Assembly: GCA_041745515.1 (NCBI GenBank) | Contig: JBGTIU010000022.1 | Span: 1-12,804 of the forward strand | DNA: 12,804 bases | Source: JAKFWF01 sp041745515 | GTDB lineage: Bacteria; Pseudomonadota; Alphaproteobacteria; Rhizobiales; Hyphomicrobiaceae | Direction: 5' to 3' | In this document: one piece after another, positions 1-7,215 of the stretch | Layout: each line of letters starts with the position of its first letter | Numbering within the stretch: the stretch's first letter is position 1 | Notes under the pieces: model-generated | Seen by the model: the letters and a program-made list of their open reading frames with translations, nothing else | Told to the model about the DNA's origin: nothing | Database searches by the model: none | Program-made: the position numbers and the translations under genes

Positions 1-1651
1 TCACGTCGGCCCGATGAGCCCCGCGGTCGCCGTGCGTGCCCTGGTAGATCACGAACGGGCCGGCCGGCACCGTCACCTCGTCGGCACCGAGCAGATAGAC
101 AACATCCATGGCAGCATCGAGCATGCCGGCAACATCGCGGCCGCCGCTGCCCGGCACGAATCCCAGATCGAGCCCGGCGACGCGCGACGCTGCCGTATGC
201 AGGATGTTGAAACCGTTCCATCCCTGCTTGACCGCGCCCAGTGCAATTGCGGCCTTGGCCGCGGCGGCCAGAACGGCTGCGCCGTCAGGCCGGGTATAGG
301 CGCCGGGCCCGACGATGAACATTGGGCGCTCCGTTTTTGCCGGCAAATGCTCGTTGAGTTTGCCAAGGCTGTCGAGACCAGCGCCCAGATAGGTGTAAGC
401 GTAGCCGAGGTCCACCTGCTGGCCGATGACACCGAGCAACAGGTTGCCCTGCCGCCAGCGCTTGCGGATGCGCGCGTTGAGTACCGCCGCCTCGATGCGC
501 GGGTTGGTGCCGATCAGAAAAATCGCGTCGGCCTGCTCGATGCCCTCGATCGATGAGTTGAACAGATACGACGCGCGGCCAAGCGCAGGATCGAGTTTCG
601 CGCCGTCCTGCCGGCAGTCAAGGCTGGTCACACCAAGCCGCGTCATCAGATCCTTCAGCGCGAACAGCTCCTCGGCGCCTGCCAGATCGCCCGCAATAGC
701 ACCGATCCTGCTCGCCGGAGTGCCTGTCAGCTTCTCCCCGACAACGCGCAGAGCTTCGTCCCACGCCACCGCCACAAGCCTGTCGTTCTTGCGCAGGTAT
801 GGCTGATCGAGCCGCTGTGTGCGCAGGCCGTCCGCTACGTGCCGCGACTTGTCCGAGATCCATTCCTCGTTGACGGCATCGTTGTTGCGCGGCAGCACGC
901 GCATGACCTCCCGGCCGCGCACGTCGACGCGGATGCTCGAGCCGACAGCATCCATCGCATCGATTGATTCGGTCTTGGTCATCTCCCATGGCCGCGCATT
1001 GTGCGCCCACGGCCGATGCGTCAAGGCGCCGACCGGACACAGATCGACCACATTGGCGCTCATCTCCGACAGCATGCCCTTCTCGAGATAGGTCGTGATC
1101 TCCATGTCCTCGCCGCGACCGATTGCGCCGATCTCCTCGACGCCGGCGACCTCGGTCATGAACCGCACGCAACGGGTGCAGTGGATGCACCGGTTCATGA
1201 ACGTCTTGATCAGCGGCCCCAAATACTTCTCCTCGACCGCGCGCTTGTTCTCGTCAAAGCGCGAGCCGCCCAGCCCAAAAGCCATCGCCTGATCCTGCAA
1301 ATCGCACTCGCCACCCTGATCGCAGATCGGGCAATCGAGCGGATGGTTGATCAGCAGGAACTCCATCACCCCTTCGCGCGCCTTCTTCACCATCGGCGTC
1401 AGCGTGCTGATGATCTTCGGGCTGCCATCCTTGTTCGGCATCAGGTCGTTGACGCCCATGGCGCAGGAGGCAACGGGCTTCGGTACGCCCTGGACTTCGA
1501 CGAGACACATGCGGCAGTTGCCGGCGATCGACAGGCGCTCGTGGTAGCAGAAGCGCGGGATGTCGACGCCTGCCTGCTCGCAGGCTTGGATCAGCGTGAT
1601 GCCGTCCTCGACCTCTAGAGCCATGCCGTCAATGATGAGTTGCTTCGGCAT
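1..1651 (-). CDS. nuoG: NADH-quinone oxidoreductase subunit G (NuoG), C-terminus cut by window edge
   Basis: Peripheral-arm iron-sulfur subunit of respiratory complex I, passing electrons from NADH toward quinone at the inner membrane. About 550 codons are open from the ATG at 1651 to the window edge; recalled homologues are near 690 residues, so roughly 140 C-terminal residues lie outside. The N-terminal ferredoxin-like domain has C35, C46, C49 and C63, the spacing of the [2Fe-2S] N1b site. HPLDCPICDQGGEC gives H103, C107, C110 and C116, the His-ligated N5 cluster. C155, C158, C161 and C205 give the N4 cluster. A molybdopterin-oxidoreductase-like domain follows. The start is fixed by homology (MPKQLIIDG); the ribosome site ahead of it is weak. 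Normally nuoF lies immediately upstream, but here the next gene is the divergent pncB. Confidence 0.96.
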   Translation of the reverse strand, partial: MPKQLIIDGMALEVEDGITLIQACEQAGVDIPRFCYHERLSIAGNCRMCLVEVQGVPKPVASCAMGVNDLMPNKDGSPKIISTLTPMVKKAREGVMEFLLINHPLDCPICDQGGECDLQDQAMAFGLGGSRFDENKRAVEEKYLGPLIKTFMNRCIHCTRCVRFMTEVAGVEEIGAIGRGEDMEITTYLEKGMLSEMSANVVDLCPVGALTHRPWAHNARPWEMTKTESIDAMDAVGSSIRVDVRGREVMRVLPRNNDAVNEEWISDKSRHVADGLRTQRLDQPYLRKNDRLVAVAWDEALRVVGEKLTGTPASRIGAIAGDLAGAEELFALKDLMTRLGVTSLDCRQDGAKLDPALGRASYLFNSSIEGIEQADAIFLIGTNPRIEAAVLNARIRKRWRQGNLLLGVIGQQVDLGYAYTYLGAGLDSLGKLNEHLPAKTERPMFIVGPGAYTRPDGAAVLAAAAKAAIALGAVKQGWNGFNILHTAASRVAGLDLGFVPGSGGRDVAGMLDAAMDVVYLLGADEVTVPAGPFVIYQGTHGDRGAHRADV

Positions 1652-1963
1652 TTCTGAAACCTGCGCCCCGATTCCCAACTCAACGTTCGATCGCCGCGCA
1701 ACAATGTCAGCCCCGGGCGCACGGCGCCAGAGGCTGCACTGCGGCACGATCCCACACTCGCGCACTCCTAATGGGTCGCGGAGCCGCTGCCAAGGTACCG
1801 TCGAATGCGTTCTGCCTGTCTGCCCGCTGTCCGGCTGTTCGCGACGATGCGGGGCCAGTAACCAGTCGTCAACCATGACATTCGGCAACAAGTGCACAAA
1901 CGCGCCACCCGCTTGCCCGACTCCTGCAAATATGCCAGCTTCCGGTTGGTTTCAAACAACGGG
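1652..1963. other. Intergenic region upstream of nuoG
   Basis: No convincing protein gene is seen between the nuoG start and the small ORF unit. Open frames on both strands read as arginine-, cysteine- and proline-rich junk with no family resemblance, and nothing resembles the C-terminus of NuoF. The stretch must carry the promoter for nuoG (minus) and probably one for the small unit at 1964-2148 (plus). I could not pick a convincing -35/-10 pair for either. Confidence 0.5.
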
Positions 1964-1977
1964 AAGGAGGTGATCCA
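1964..1977 (+). promoter_or_regulatory. Extended Shine-Dalgarno, full complement of the 16S 3' tail
   Basis: AAGGAGGTGATCCA is a 14-base perfect complement of the universal 16S rRNA 3' tail (TGGATCACCTCCTT). It abuts an ATG at 1978, so the GGAGG core sits 7 bases from the start codon, an optimal spacing. Ordinary sites in this window match 4-6 bases, so the length is exceptional. Confidence 0.75.
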
Positions 1978-2058
1978 ATGTCGAGTGAGATGAGGATGAC
2001 GCCGGCAAGGCTCAGGTTCATCGAGGCGACACTGGAGCAGCCTCCAGCGTCGCTTTAG
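1978..2058 (+). CDS. Candidate 26-residue small protein or leader peptide
   Basis: ATG at 1978 to TAG at 2056-2058, 26 codons, directly behind the 14-base Shine-Dalgarno. The peptide begins MSSEMRMTPARLRF and ends EQPPASL. It has no membrane segment, no cysteine and no run of one amino acid that would suggest an amino-acid attenuator. The ORF is followed by hairpins and an intrinsic terminator about 60 bases downstream, so it looks like a self-contained mRNA of roughly 200 bases or less rather than the leader of pncB. From memory, similar short ORF plus terminator units recur in Bradyrhizobium-type genomes, but I cannot verify this here. Translation is strongly implied by the ribosome site; function is unknown. 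Confidence 0.5.
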   Translation: MSSEMRMTPARLRFIEATLEQPPASL

Positions 2059-2076
2059 ACGAACGATAGCGAGCCG

Positions 2077-2121
2077 CGCGCAGGCCTGAAGGCCAGCGCG
2101 ACCGGGCTTCGATCTCACGAA
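2077..2121 (+). other. Structured trailer of the small ORF: two hairpins
   Basis: Hairpin 1: CGCGC (2077-2081) pairs with GCGCG (2096-2100), an A/A mismatch follows, then GGCC (2083-2086) pairs with GGCC (2091-2094) around a TGAA tetraloop. Hairpin 2: TTCG (2108-2111) pairs with CGAA (2118-2121) around a six-base loop; its last base is shared with the terminator stem, so hairpin 2 and the full terminator compete slightly. The segment lies between the stop codon and the terminator and could be a stable 3' UTR or an sRNA body. Confidence 0.5.
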
Positions 2122-2148
2122 GGGCCGCCCCTGCAGGGTGGCCCTTTT
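2121..2148 (+). terminator. Intrinsic terminator of the small ORF unit
   Basis: AGGGCC, G, CCC (2121-2130) pairs with GGG, T, GGCCCT (2136-2145) around the loop CTGCA, with one G-T wobble, and is followed by a short T run to 2148. A 10-base GC-rich stem plus T tract is a standard Rho-independent terminator in the plus direction. It isolates the 1964-2148 unit from pncB and argues against any pncB start near 2138, which would lie inside the stem. Confidence 0.85.
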
Positions 2149-2160
2149 CGTTGTCGGGTT

Positions 2161-2189
2161 TTGCGCATTCTGTAGTGCCCGGTTGCGCA
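2161..2189 (+). promoter_or_regulatory. Direct repeat TTGCGCA ahead of pncB
   Basis: TTGCGCA occurs at 2161-2167 and again at 2183-2189, 22 bases start to start, about two helical turns, in the gap between the terminator and pncB. This could be a regulator site or simply chance in GC-rich sequence. I do not recognise a named operator. Confidence 0.2.
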
Positions 2190-2254
2190 CTCCGGCAAGA
2201 ATAGTGTCGAATGGGCGGCCGCGGATGATGCGCTTGCGGCCGGAGACAATCGAC

Positions 2255-3547
2255 GTGACCGACATTGCCGCCCGCGTCTACAATCACACCTGGAAGATCG
2301 ATCCGATCGTCCGCTCAGTGATCGATACGGATTTCTATAAGCTCCTGATGGCGCAGACGATTTTTCGGCGTCTGCCGCAGACGCGCGTGACCTTCGCCAT
2401 CATCAATCGCTCCACGAACGTGCCGCTGGCGCGTCTGATCGACATCGGTGAGTTGCGCGAACAGCTTGACCACATCCGTACCCTGCGCCTGACACGCGGA
2501 GAAAGCACATGGCTGCGCGGCAACACATTCTACGGCAAGCGCCAGATGTTCTCGTCCGACTTCATGAGCTGGCTGGAGGAGTTCCGGTTTCCCGACTATC
2601 AGCTCGAGCGCCGCGGCGACCAGTACGAACTCGCGTTCGATGCCCCTTGGATCGAATCCACGATGTGGGAGATCCCGGCACTGGCGGTCATCATGGAGTT
2701 GCGCTCGCGCGCCGTGCTGCGTGGCATGGGCAAGTTCGAGTTGCAGGTGCTGTACGCGCGCGCCATGACGCGGGTGTGGGAAAAAATAGAACGCTTGCGA
2801 AAGCTCGACGCTCTGCGGATTGCCGACTTCGGCACGCGCCGACGGCACGGATTTCTGTGGCAGGACTGGTGTGTGCAGGCCATGCAGGAGGGTTTGGGAA
2901 ACGCCTTTCTCGGCACCTCGAACTGCCTGATCGCGATGCGCCGCGAGGTCGAGGCCATCGGCACGAATGCGCACGAATTGCCGATGGTCTACGCAGCATT
3001 GAGCGCCGACGAAGCGAGTCTGGCCGCCGCGCCCTATCGCGTGCTCGCCGATTGGCAACAAGACTATGAAGGAAACCTGCGCATCATATTGCCCGATACC
3101 TACGGGACCGAGCACTTCCTCGCTCACGCGCCGGACTGGCTCGCGAATTGGACGGGTATCCGCATTGACAGCGGCGATCCGATCGCCGGCGGGGAGGCCG
3201 CCATCCGCTGGTGGAAATCCCGTGGTCAGGATCCGAGCCAGAAGCTGGCGATTTTCTCCGACGGACTCGACGCCGCTACGATCGAAGCGATCCATCGCCA
3301 CTTTGCCGGTCGCATCCGCGCCGGCTTCGGCTGGGGCACGCTGTTGACCAACGATTTCCGTGGGCTGTCTCCCGATGGTGAGCTCGATCCGTTCTCGATT
3401 GTTTGCAAGGTGGTCGCGGCCAACGGCCATGCCGCGGTCAAGCTATCCGACAACCTCAACAAGGCGGTGGGCCCACGCGCCGAGGTCGAGCGCTACAAGC
3501 GCATCTTCGGTCACCACGCGACCGAGGCTGCGCCGGTGCTGGTGTAA
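2255..3547 (+). CDS. pncB: Nicotinate phosphoribosyltransferase (PncB)
   Basis: Cytosolic enzyme of the Preiss-Handler NAD salvage pathway, joining nicotinate and PRPP to give nicotinate mononucleotide with ATP hydrolysis. The GTG start gives 430 residues, in the usual range. DTDFYKLLM (residues 24-32) is the N-terminal signature, DFGTRRR lies at 191-197, and GTNAHE places the family's phosphorylated histidine at H240. RIDSGDP (303-308) and GFGWGT (357-362) form the phosphate-binding part of the alpha/beta barrel. The start GTG 2255 was chosen because recalled homologues begin close to TDIA and because GGAG lies 9 bases upstream; ATG 2225 or 2228 in the same frame are alternatives with weaker ribosome sites. 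The gene appears monocistronic, divergent from nuoG. Confidence 0.95.
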   Translation: MTDIAARVYNHTWKIDPIVRSVIDTDFYKLLMAQTIFRRLPQTRVTFAIINRSTNVPLARLIDIGELREQLDHIRTLRLTRGESTWLRGNTFYGKRQMFSSDFMSWLEEFRFPDYQLERRGDQYELAFDAPWIESTMWEIPALAVIMELRSRAVLRGMGKFELQVLYARAMTRVWEKIERLRKLDALRIADFGTRRRHGFLWQDWCVQAMQEGLGNAFLGTSNCLIAMRREVEAIGTNAHELPMVYAALSADEASLAAAPYRVLADWQQDYEGNLRIILPDTYGTEHFLAHAPDWLANWTGIRIDSGDPIAGGEAAIRWWKSRGQDPSQKLAIFSDGLDAATIEAIHRHFAGRIRAGFGWGTLLTNDFRGLSPDGELDPFSIVCKVVAANGHAAVKLSDNLNKAVGPRAEVERYKRIFGHHATEAAPVLV

Positions 3548-3565
3548 AGGCAGGCTTCGGCGGCA

Positions 3566-3700
3566 TTAGTTGTGATGGCCTAAGGCGCAATGTGCGTGTC
3601 CGGCAAAAAACTCATTCCTTCGAGCCAATAATTCAGCGATTACCTGATTATCGGCGTCGATGTCGTCGGGAATGCTGCCAAACACTCGGGCGCCTTGCAT
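3566..3700 (-). CDS. Possible small ORF or gene remnant, 44 residues
   Basis: ATG at 3700 to TAA at 3566-3568 on the minus strand, in the 207-base gap between pncB and the antitoxin gene. The peptide (MQGARVFGSIPDDIDADNQV..., then an ARRNEFFAGH segment) has a more protein-like composition than the shadow frames around it, with acidic, aliphatic and aromatic residues mixed. I recognise no family. Its start codon lies against the toxin-antitoxin promoter, so it could be an antisense unit, the tail of a lost gene, or chance. There is no good Shine-Dalgarno. Confidence 0.2.
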   Translation of the reverse strand: MQGARVFGSIPDDIDADNQVIAELLARRNEFFAGHAHCALGHHN

Positions 3701-3732
3701 GGATTCACCAATTGTAGTAACGTGCCTACAAT
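3695..3732 (+). promoter_or_regulatory. Toxin-antitoxin promoter with palindromic operator
   Basis: ATTGTAG (3711-3717) and CTACAAT (3726-3732) are perfect 7-base inverted arms around an 8-base spacer, 11 bases ahead of the AGGAGG ribosome site. A possible -35 TTGCAT (3695-3700) with a 17-base spacer puts a -10-like TAACGT at 3718-3723, in the middle of the palindrome. Phd/YefM antitoxins typically repress their own operon by binding such palindromes. The operator is clear in sequence; the -35/-10 choice is tentative. Confidence 0.6.
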
Positions 3733-3754
3733 GCCGCAGATTCAGGAGGACGCT

Positions 3755-4009
3755 GTGCCAATCACGACCATGTCGAGCCGGGAATTCAACCAGGATGCCA
3801 GCCGGGCCAAGAAAGCGGCGATCGCCGGCCCGGTCTTCATCACGGCTCGAGGTCAGCCCGCCCACGTCCTGCTGAGCATCGAGGACTATCGGAAACTGAC
3901 CGATAGCCAGTTGACGGTCGGCGAGGCATTGGCGCAGCACGAAGAGCATGATTTCGAATTCGAACCACCGCGCGTGAGTGGCTTGTATCGTCCGGCTGAC
4001 CTCACCTGA
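3755..4009 (+). CDS. Type II antitoxin, Phd/YefM family
   Basis: Antitoxin of 84 residues expected to neutralise the adjoining PIN toxin and repress the operon. The N-terminal half (ITTMSSREFNQDASRAKKAA, then GPVFITARGQPAHVLLSIEDYRKL) is the Phd DNA-binding and dimerisation fold, with the characteristic 'S-R-E-F-N' start and the 'G-x-P-x-x-V-L-L-S-x-x-D-Y' strand. The acidic tail (EEHDFEFEPP) is the likely toxin-binding part. Start GTG 3755 is chosen because AGGAGG (3744-3749) lies 5 bases upstream; ATG 3731 or an earlier ATG would place the start inside the operator. Its TGA shares its final A with the toxin ATG, implying translational coupling. Confidence 0.88.
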   Translation: MPITTMSSREFNQDASRAKKAAIAGPVFITARGQPAHVLLSIEDYRKLTDSQLTVGEALAQHEEHDFEFEPPRVSGLYRPADLT

Positions 4010-4419
4010 TGTTCGTCCTGGACACCAACGTCATCTCTGAACTCCGCCGGCCGAATAGAGCGCATCCGAACGTCTTGGCGTGGGCAAACGCCACACCAGT
4101 GACCAGTACCTTTATTTCGGCAATCACGATTCTGGAAATCGAACTCGGCACACTGCTGATGGAAAGGAAAGACACGGCCCATGCGAAGGTACTGAGAGAC
4201 TGGATCAACACCCGAGTTTTGCAGCACTTCGATGGCCGCATCCTGGCTGTAGATGCTGTCGTGGCGCAGTGCTGTGCGCGACTGCACGTGCCGGTTCCGC
4301 GGGCAGAGCGCGATACGCTCATCGCTGCAACCGCCATCGTGCATGCCATGACTGTCGTTACCCGCAACGTGTCCGATTTCGACGGATGCGGCGTCAAGGT
4401 CTTGAACCCGTGGGCCTAA
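4009..4419 (+). CDS. vapC: Type II toxin, VapC/FitB-like PIN-domain ribonuclease
   Basis: PIN-domain endoribonuclease of 136 residues, expected to cleave a specific RNA (often initiator tRNA or rRNA in this family) when freed from its antitoxin. The acidic metal-binding residues appear intact: D5 in LDTNVISEL, E43 in ITILEIELG, D102 in RDTLIAATA and D123 in TRNVSDF. The C-terminal VLNPWA is typical of the FitB-like branch. ATG 4009 overlaps the antitoxin stop by one base, and no separate ribosome site is needed. It ends 12 bases before the convergent ABC transporter stop. The intact catalytic set suggests a live toxin. Confidence 0.92.
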   Translation: MFVLDTNVISELRRPNRAHPNVLAWANATPVTSTFISAITILEIELGTLLMERKDTAHAKVLRDWINTRVLQHFDGRILAVDAVVAQCCARLHVPVPRAERDTLIAATAIVHAMTVVTRNVSDFDGCGVKVLNPWA

Positions 4420-4431
4420 TGGTGCGAAAAC

Positions 4432-6369
4432 TTACCTCACTTTGTCCGCCGGGCGCAGCGCGCCGGCTTTCTCGGCAGCTTCGAGGGTTCGGGCAAGTTC
4501 CTCGCGCGCCTTCTCCGCCTGCCGCTGGCGATCCCAAAGCGAGGCATAGAGGCCGTCCTTCGCGATCAGCTCGGCATGCGTGCCCTGCTCGACGAGCGCG
4601 CCCTTCTCCAGCACCAGGATATTATCCGCGTGCACGATGGTCGACAGGCGGTGCGCGATGACGAGAGTGGTGCGGCCCTTGGATATGCGGTCGAGCGCAT
4701 CCTGGATTTCCTTCTCGGTATGGCTGTCGAGCGCACTCGTCGCCTCATCGAGCATCAGGATCGGCGGCGCCTTGAGAATTGTGCGCGCGATCGCCACCCG
4801 CTGTTTCTCTCCCCCAGAAAGCTTCAGGCCGCGCTCTCCCACCATCGACTGGTAGCCGTCGGGAAGCGAGCGGATGAAGTCGTCGATCTGCGCGAGCTTG
4901 GCGGCCGCATAAACGTCCTCGTCGGTCGCATCGGGCCGGCCGTAGCGGATGTTGTAGAGAATGGTGTCGTTGAACAGCACGGTGTCCTGCGGCACGACGC
5001 CGATCGCGTTCCGCAGGCTCTTCTGCGTCACGTCCGCGACGTTCTGACCGTCGATCGTCACGGTGCCGCCCGCGATGTCATAGAATCGGAACAGGATGCG
5101 GCTGATCGTCGACTTGCCGGCGCCCGACGGGCCGACGATTGCGACCATGCGGCCGGCCGGCACCTCGAAAGACACGTCCTTCAGGATCGGGCGCGCGGCG
5201 TCGTAGGCGAACGCCACGTTGTCGAAGCGGATGGTGCCCCCCTTGACCGCGAGCGGCGTCGCCCCAGGCTTGTCCTCGATCTCCGGGTGCTGGCCCAACA
5301 GCGTGAACATGGTTTCGAGGTCGACCAGGCCTTGCTTGATTTCGCGGTAGATCATGCCCATGAAATTGAGCGGTATATAGAGCTGGATCAGCATCGCATT
5401 GATCATCACGAAATCGCCGATCGTGTGCGTGCCGGCTACGACGCCGCGGGCGGCCAGGATCATGGCGAGCGTCAGGCCGATGGTGAAGATCACCGCCTGA
5501 CCGCCATTGAGGGCGCCCAGTGACCAGTAGGACTTCATCGACGCGCGCTCATAGCGCGCCATCGAACCGTCGAATCGCTTGGCCTCCAGGTCTTCGTTGC
5601 CGAAATACTTGACGGTCTCGAAGTTGAGCAGGCTGTCGACGGCCTTGGTGTTGGCGTCGGTGTCGCTGTCGTTCATTTCGCGGCGAATGCCGATGCGCCA
5701 TTCGCTGGCGGCGACGGAGAACCAGACATAGGCCGCCACCATGACCATCACGATGACGACGATCAGTCCGCCGAAATAGTACCAGAGCAGCACCGCCAGC
5801 AGCATGAGTTCGAGTGCGGTCGGCACCGCGCTCAGTGCGCCCATGCGGATGATCAGCTCGACCGCCTGCGTGCCGCGCTGAATGACGCGGTTGAGCCCGC
5901 CGGTGCGACGGTCGATGTGAAAGCGCAGGGACAGCTTGTGCAAATGCCTGAACGTGCGGTTGTTGAGCTGCCGAACCGCGTTCAACGCGACGCGCATGAA
6001 CAGTACGTCCCGGATCTGCGTGAACAGCGCCATCAGGATGCGCGCGATGCCATAGGCGACAATCAGCATGATGCCGGTGGTGGCTGCCGTTCCCGCTGGT
6101 GTTGCAAGCGACGGCACCTGCGTCGTCAGCCAATCGGTCGCCATCTTGTAGATGACGGGCACGGCGACCGTGATCAGCTTGATGACGATCAGCAACAGGA
6201 ACGCCCAAACCATGCGTTGGCGCAGGTCGGCGCGGCCGGCCGGCCAGATGAACGGTAGAAGCCCGCGCAGCACCGTCATCTGATCAGCCACGGGCTTGAC
6301 GATCAGATCGCTGTCGGTTCGACCGGCCGGCGCGTCCGCGTCCTGATTATCCAACTGAGTGACGGCCAT
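4432..6369 (-). CDS. Atm1-type ABC half-transporter (permease fused to ATPase)
   Basis: Inner-membrane homodimeric exporter of 645 residues related to mitochondrial Atm1/ABCB7 and bacterial Atm1, which move glutathione-linked persulfides or metal-glutathione conjugates. The N-terminal membrane domain has about six hydrophobic helices (near 55-80, 98-118, 183-200, 203-222, 290-310 and 318-340). NRVIQRGTQAVE and PLNFMGMIYREIKQGLVD are segments I associate with the Atm1 branch. The ATPase domain has Walker A GPSGAGKST (413-421), Q-loop Q461, signature LSGGEKQR (517-524), Walker B ILMLDEA (537-543) and the H-loop histidine H573. A charged, probably coiled tail follows. ATG 6369 is chosen because AAGGA lies 5 bases upstream; an ATG 11 codons earlier lacks a ribosome site. 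It is divergent from aat with a 163-base gap. Confidence 0.93.
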   Translation of the reverse strand: MAVTQLDNQDADAPAGRTDSDLIVKPVADQMTVLRGLLPFIWPAGRADLRQRMVWAFLLLIVIKLITVAVPVIYKMATDWLTTQVPSLATPAGTAATTGIMLIVAYGIARILMALFTQIRDVLFMRVALNAVRQLNNRTFRHLHKLSLRFHIDRRTGGLNRVIQRGTQAVELIIRMGALSAVPTALELMLLAVLLWYYFGGLIVVIVMVMVAAYVWFSVAASEWRIGIRREMNDSDTDANTKAVDSLLNFETVKYFGNEDLEAKRFDGSMARYERASMKSYWSLGALNGGQAVIFTIGLTLAMILAARGVVAGTHTIGDFVMINAMLIQLYIPLNFMGMIYREIKQGLVDLETMFTLLGQHPEIEDKPGATPLAVKGGTIRFDNVAFAYDAARPILKDVSFEVPAGRMVAIVGPSGAGKSTISRILFRFYDIAGGTVTIDGQNVADVTQKSLRNAIGVVPQDTVLFNDTILYNIRYGRPDATDEDVYAAAKLAQIDDFIRSLPDGYQSMVGERGLKLSGGEKQRVAIARTILKAPPILMLDEATSALDSHTEKEIQDALDRISKGRTTLVIAHRLSTIVHADNILVLEKGALVEQGTHAELIAKDGLYASLWDRQRQAEKAREELARTLEAAEKAGALRPADKVR

Positions 6370-6532
6370 TCTTCTTGTCCTTGAACTACACTGCCTTGGC
6401 ACCGCATAGCATACTGCCCGATATAGGGAATGCCCCGCTGCCGTCGCGGCAAACCGCTCGCCTTGGGCGAGGAAACGCCGTAGAGTTTCGCGATTGTTGT
6501 CACTCCTCCAGCCGGACTATTGATCGACGCGC

Positions 6533-7213
6533 ATGGCTGCTCGCGATGTCCTCAACCGAGAAGTAACGCCGCAAGTGCTGCTCAAAGCCTATGCGTGCGG
6601 TATTTTCCCGATGGCAGAGAGTGCGGACGATCCGCAGCTCTACTGGATAGAACCGGTCAGTCGCGGCTTACTGCCGCTCGACGGCGTCGTCCTGCCCAGG
6701 CGCCTGGCCCGCACGCTGCGACGGAGCCCGTACGAGATCCGAATCGATACCGACTTCGACGGTGTGATCGAAGGCTGTGCCGCGTCCAGGCCCGGCCGCC
6801 GCAGCACCTGGATCAATGGCCAGATCCGCAGTCTTTACGGTGAGCTTTATGCCACGGGCCACTGCCACACGGTGGAGGTCTGGCACGGGCAAGTGCTGGT
6901 CGGCGGGCTCTACGGCGTAGCGCTCGGCGGGGCGTTCTTCGGCGAAAGCATGTTCTCGACCATGCGCGACGCTTCGAAAGTGGCGCTGATGTATTTGTGT
7001 GCGCGGCTGATCCATGGCGGATTTGCGTTGCTCGACACGCAGTTCGTGACTGAGCACCTGCGTCAGTTCGGCACGATCGAAGTCGAACGGCCGGAATTCC
7101 ATGCGGCATTGGAAAAGGCTCTGCCGATCGCCGGCAACTATCTGAGGCTGCGCAAAGATGCGCCAGCCGCGCAGATCGTCGACATCATTGCGCGGGCGAA
7201 ATCAAGCGCGTGA
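6533..7213 (+). CDS. aat: Leucyl/phenylalanyl-tRNA--protein transferase
   Basis: Cytosolic enzyme of the N-degron pathway, transferring Leu or Phe from aminoacyl-tRNA to proteins with N-terminal Arg or Lys so that ClpS/ClpAP degrades them. The 226 residues match family length. AYACGIFPMAES (19-30) and YWIEP (37-41) start the domain. HTVEVWHGQVLVGGLYGVALG (112-132), GESMFS (137-142), DASKVAL (146-152) and LLDTQF with EHLRQFG form the GNAT-like catalytic core. Recalled homologues carry a short N-terminal extension before ITPxVLL, which fits ATG 6533 even though no clear Shine-Dalgarno precedes it. It is convergent with the DUF2155 gene two bases beyond its stop. Confidence 0.96.
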   Translation: MAARDVLNREVTPQVLLKAYACGIFPMAESADDPQLYWIEPVSRGLLPLDGVVLPRRLARTLRRSPYEIRIDTDFDGVIEGCAASRPGRRSTWINGQIRSLYGELYATGHCHTVEVWHGQVLVGGLYGVALGGAFFGESMFSTMRDASKVALMYLCARLIHGGFALLDTQFVTEHLRQFGTIEVERPEFHAALEKALPIAGNYLRLRKDAPAAQIVDIIARAKSSA

Positions 7214-7215
7214 TT

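Noticed and set aside
1964..1977. Possible remnant of a 16S rRNA gene end on the minus strand
   Set aside because: The 14 bases equal the reverse complement of the 16S tail, but flanking bases on both sides do not continue as 16S; position before an ATG fits a ribosome site.
2138..2254. N-terminal extension of pncB to ATG 2138
   Set aside because: That ATG is inside the terminator stem and the added 39 residues have no counterpart in recalled homologues.
1768..2265. 165-codon minus-strand frame covering the small ORF unit
   Set aside because: It runs antisense through the terminator and hairpins, has an arginine/proline-rich translation and no ribosome site.
2315..3430. 371-codon minus-strand frame opposite pncB
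   Set aside because: Shadow of pncB codon use; no recognisable domain or ribosome site.
4576..5523. 315-codon plus-strand frame opposite the Atm1-type gene
   Set aside because: Shadow of the ABC transporter reading frame, composed of His/Arg/Asp repeats.
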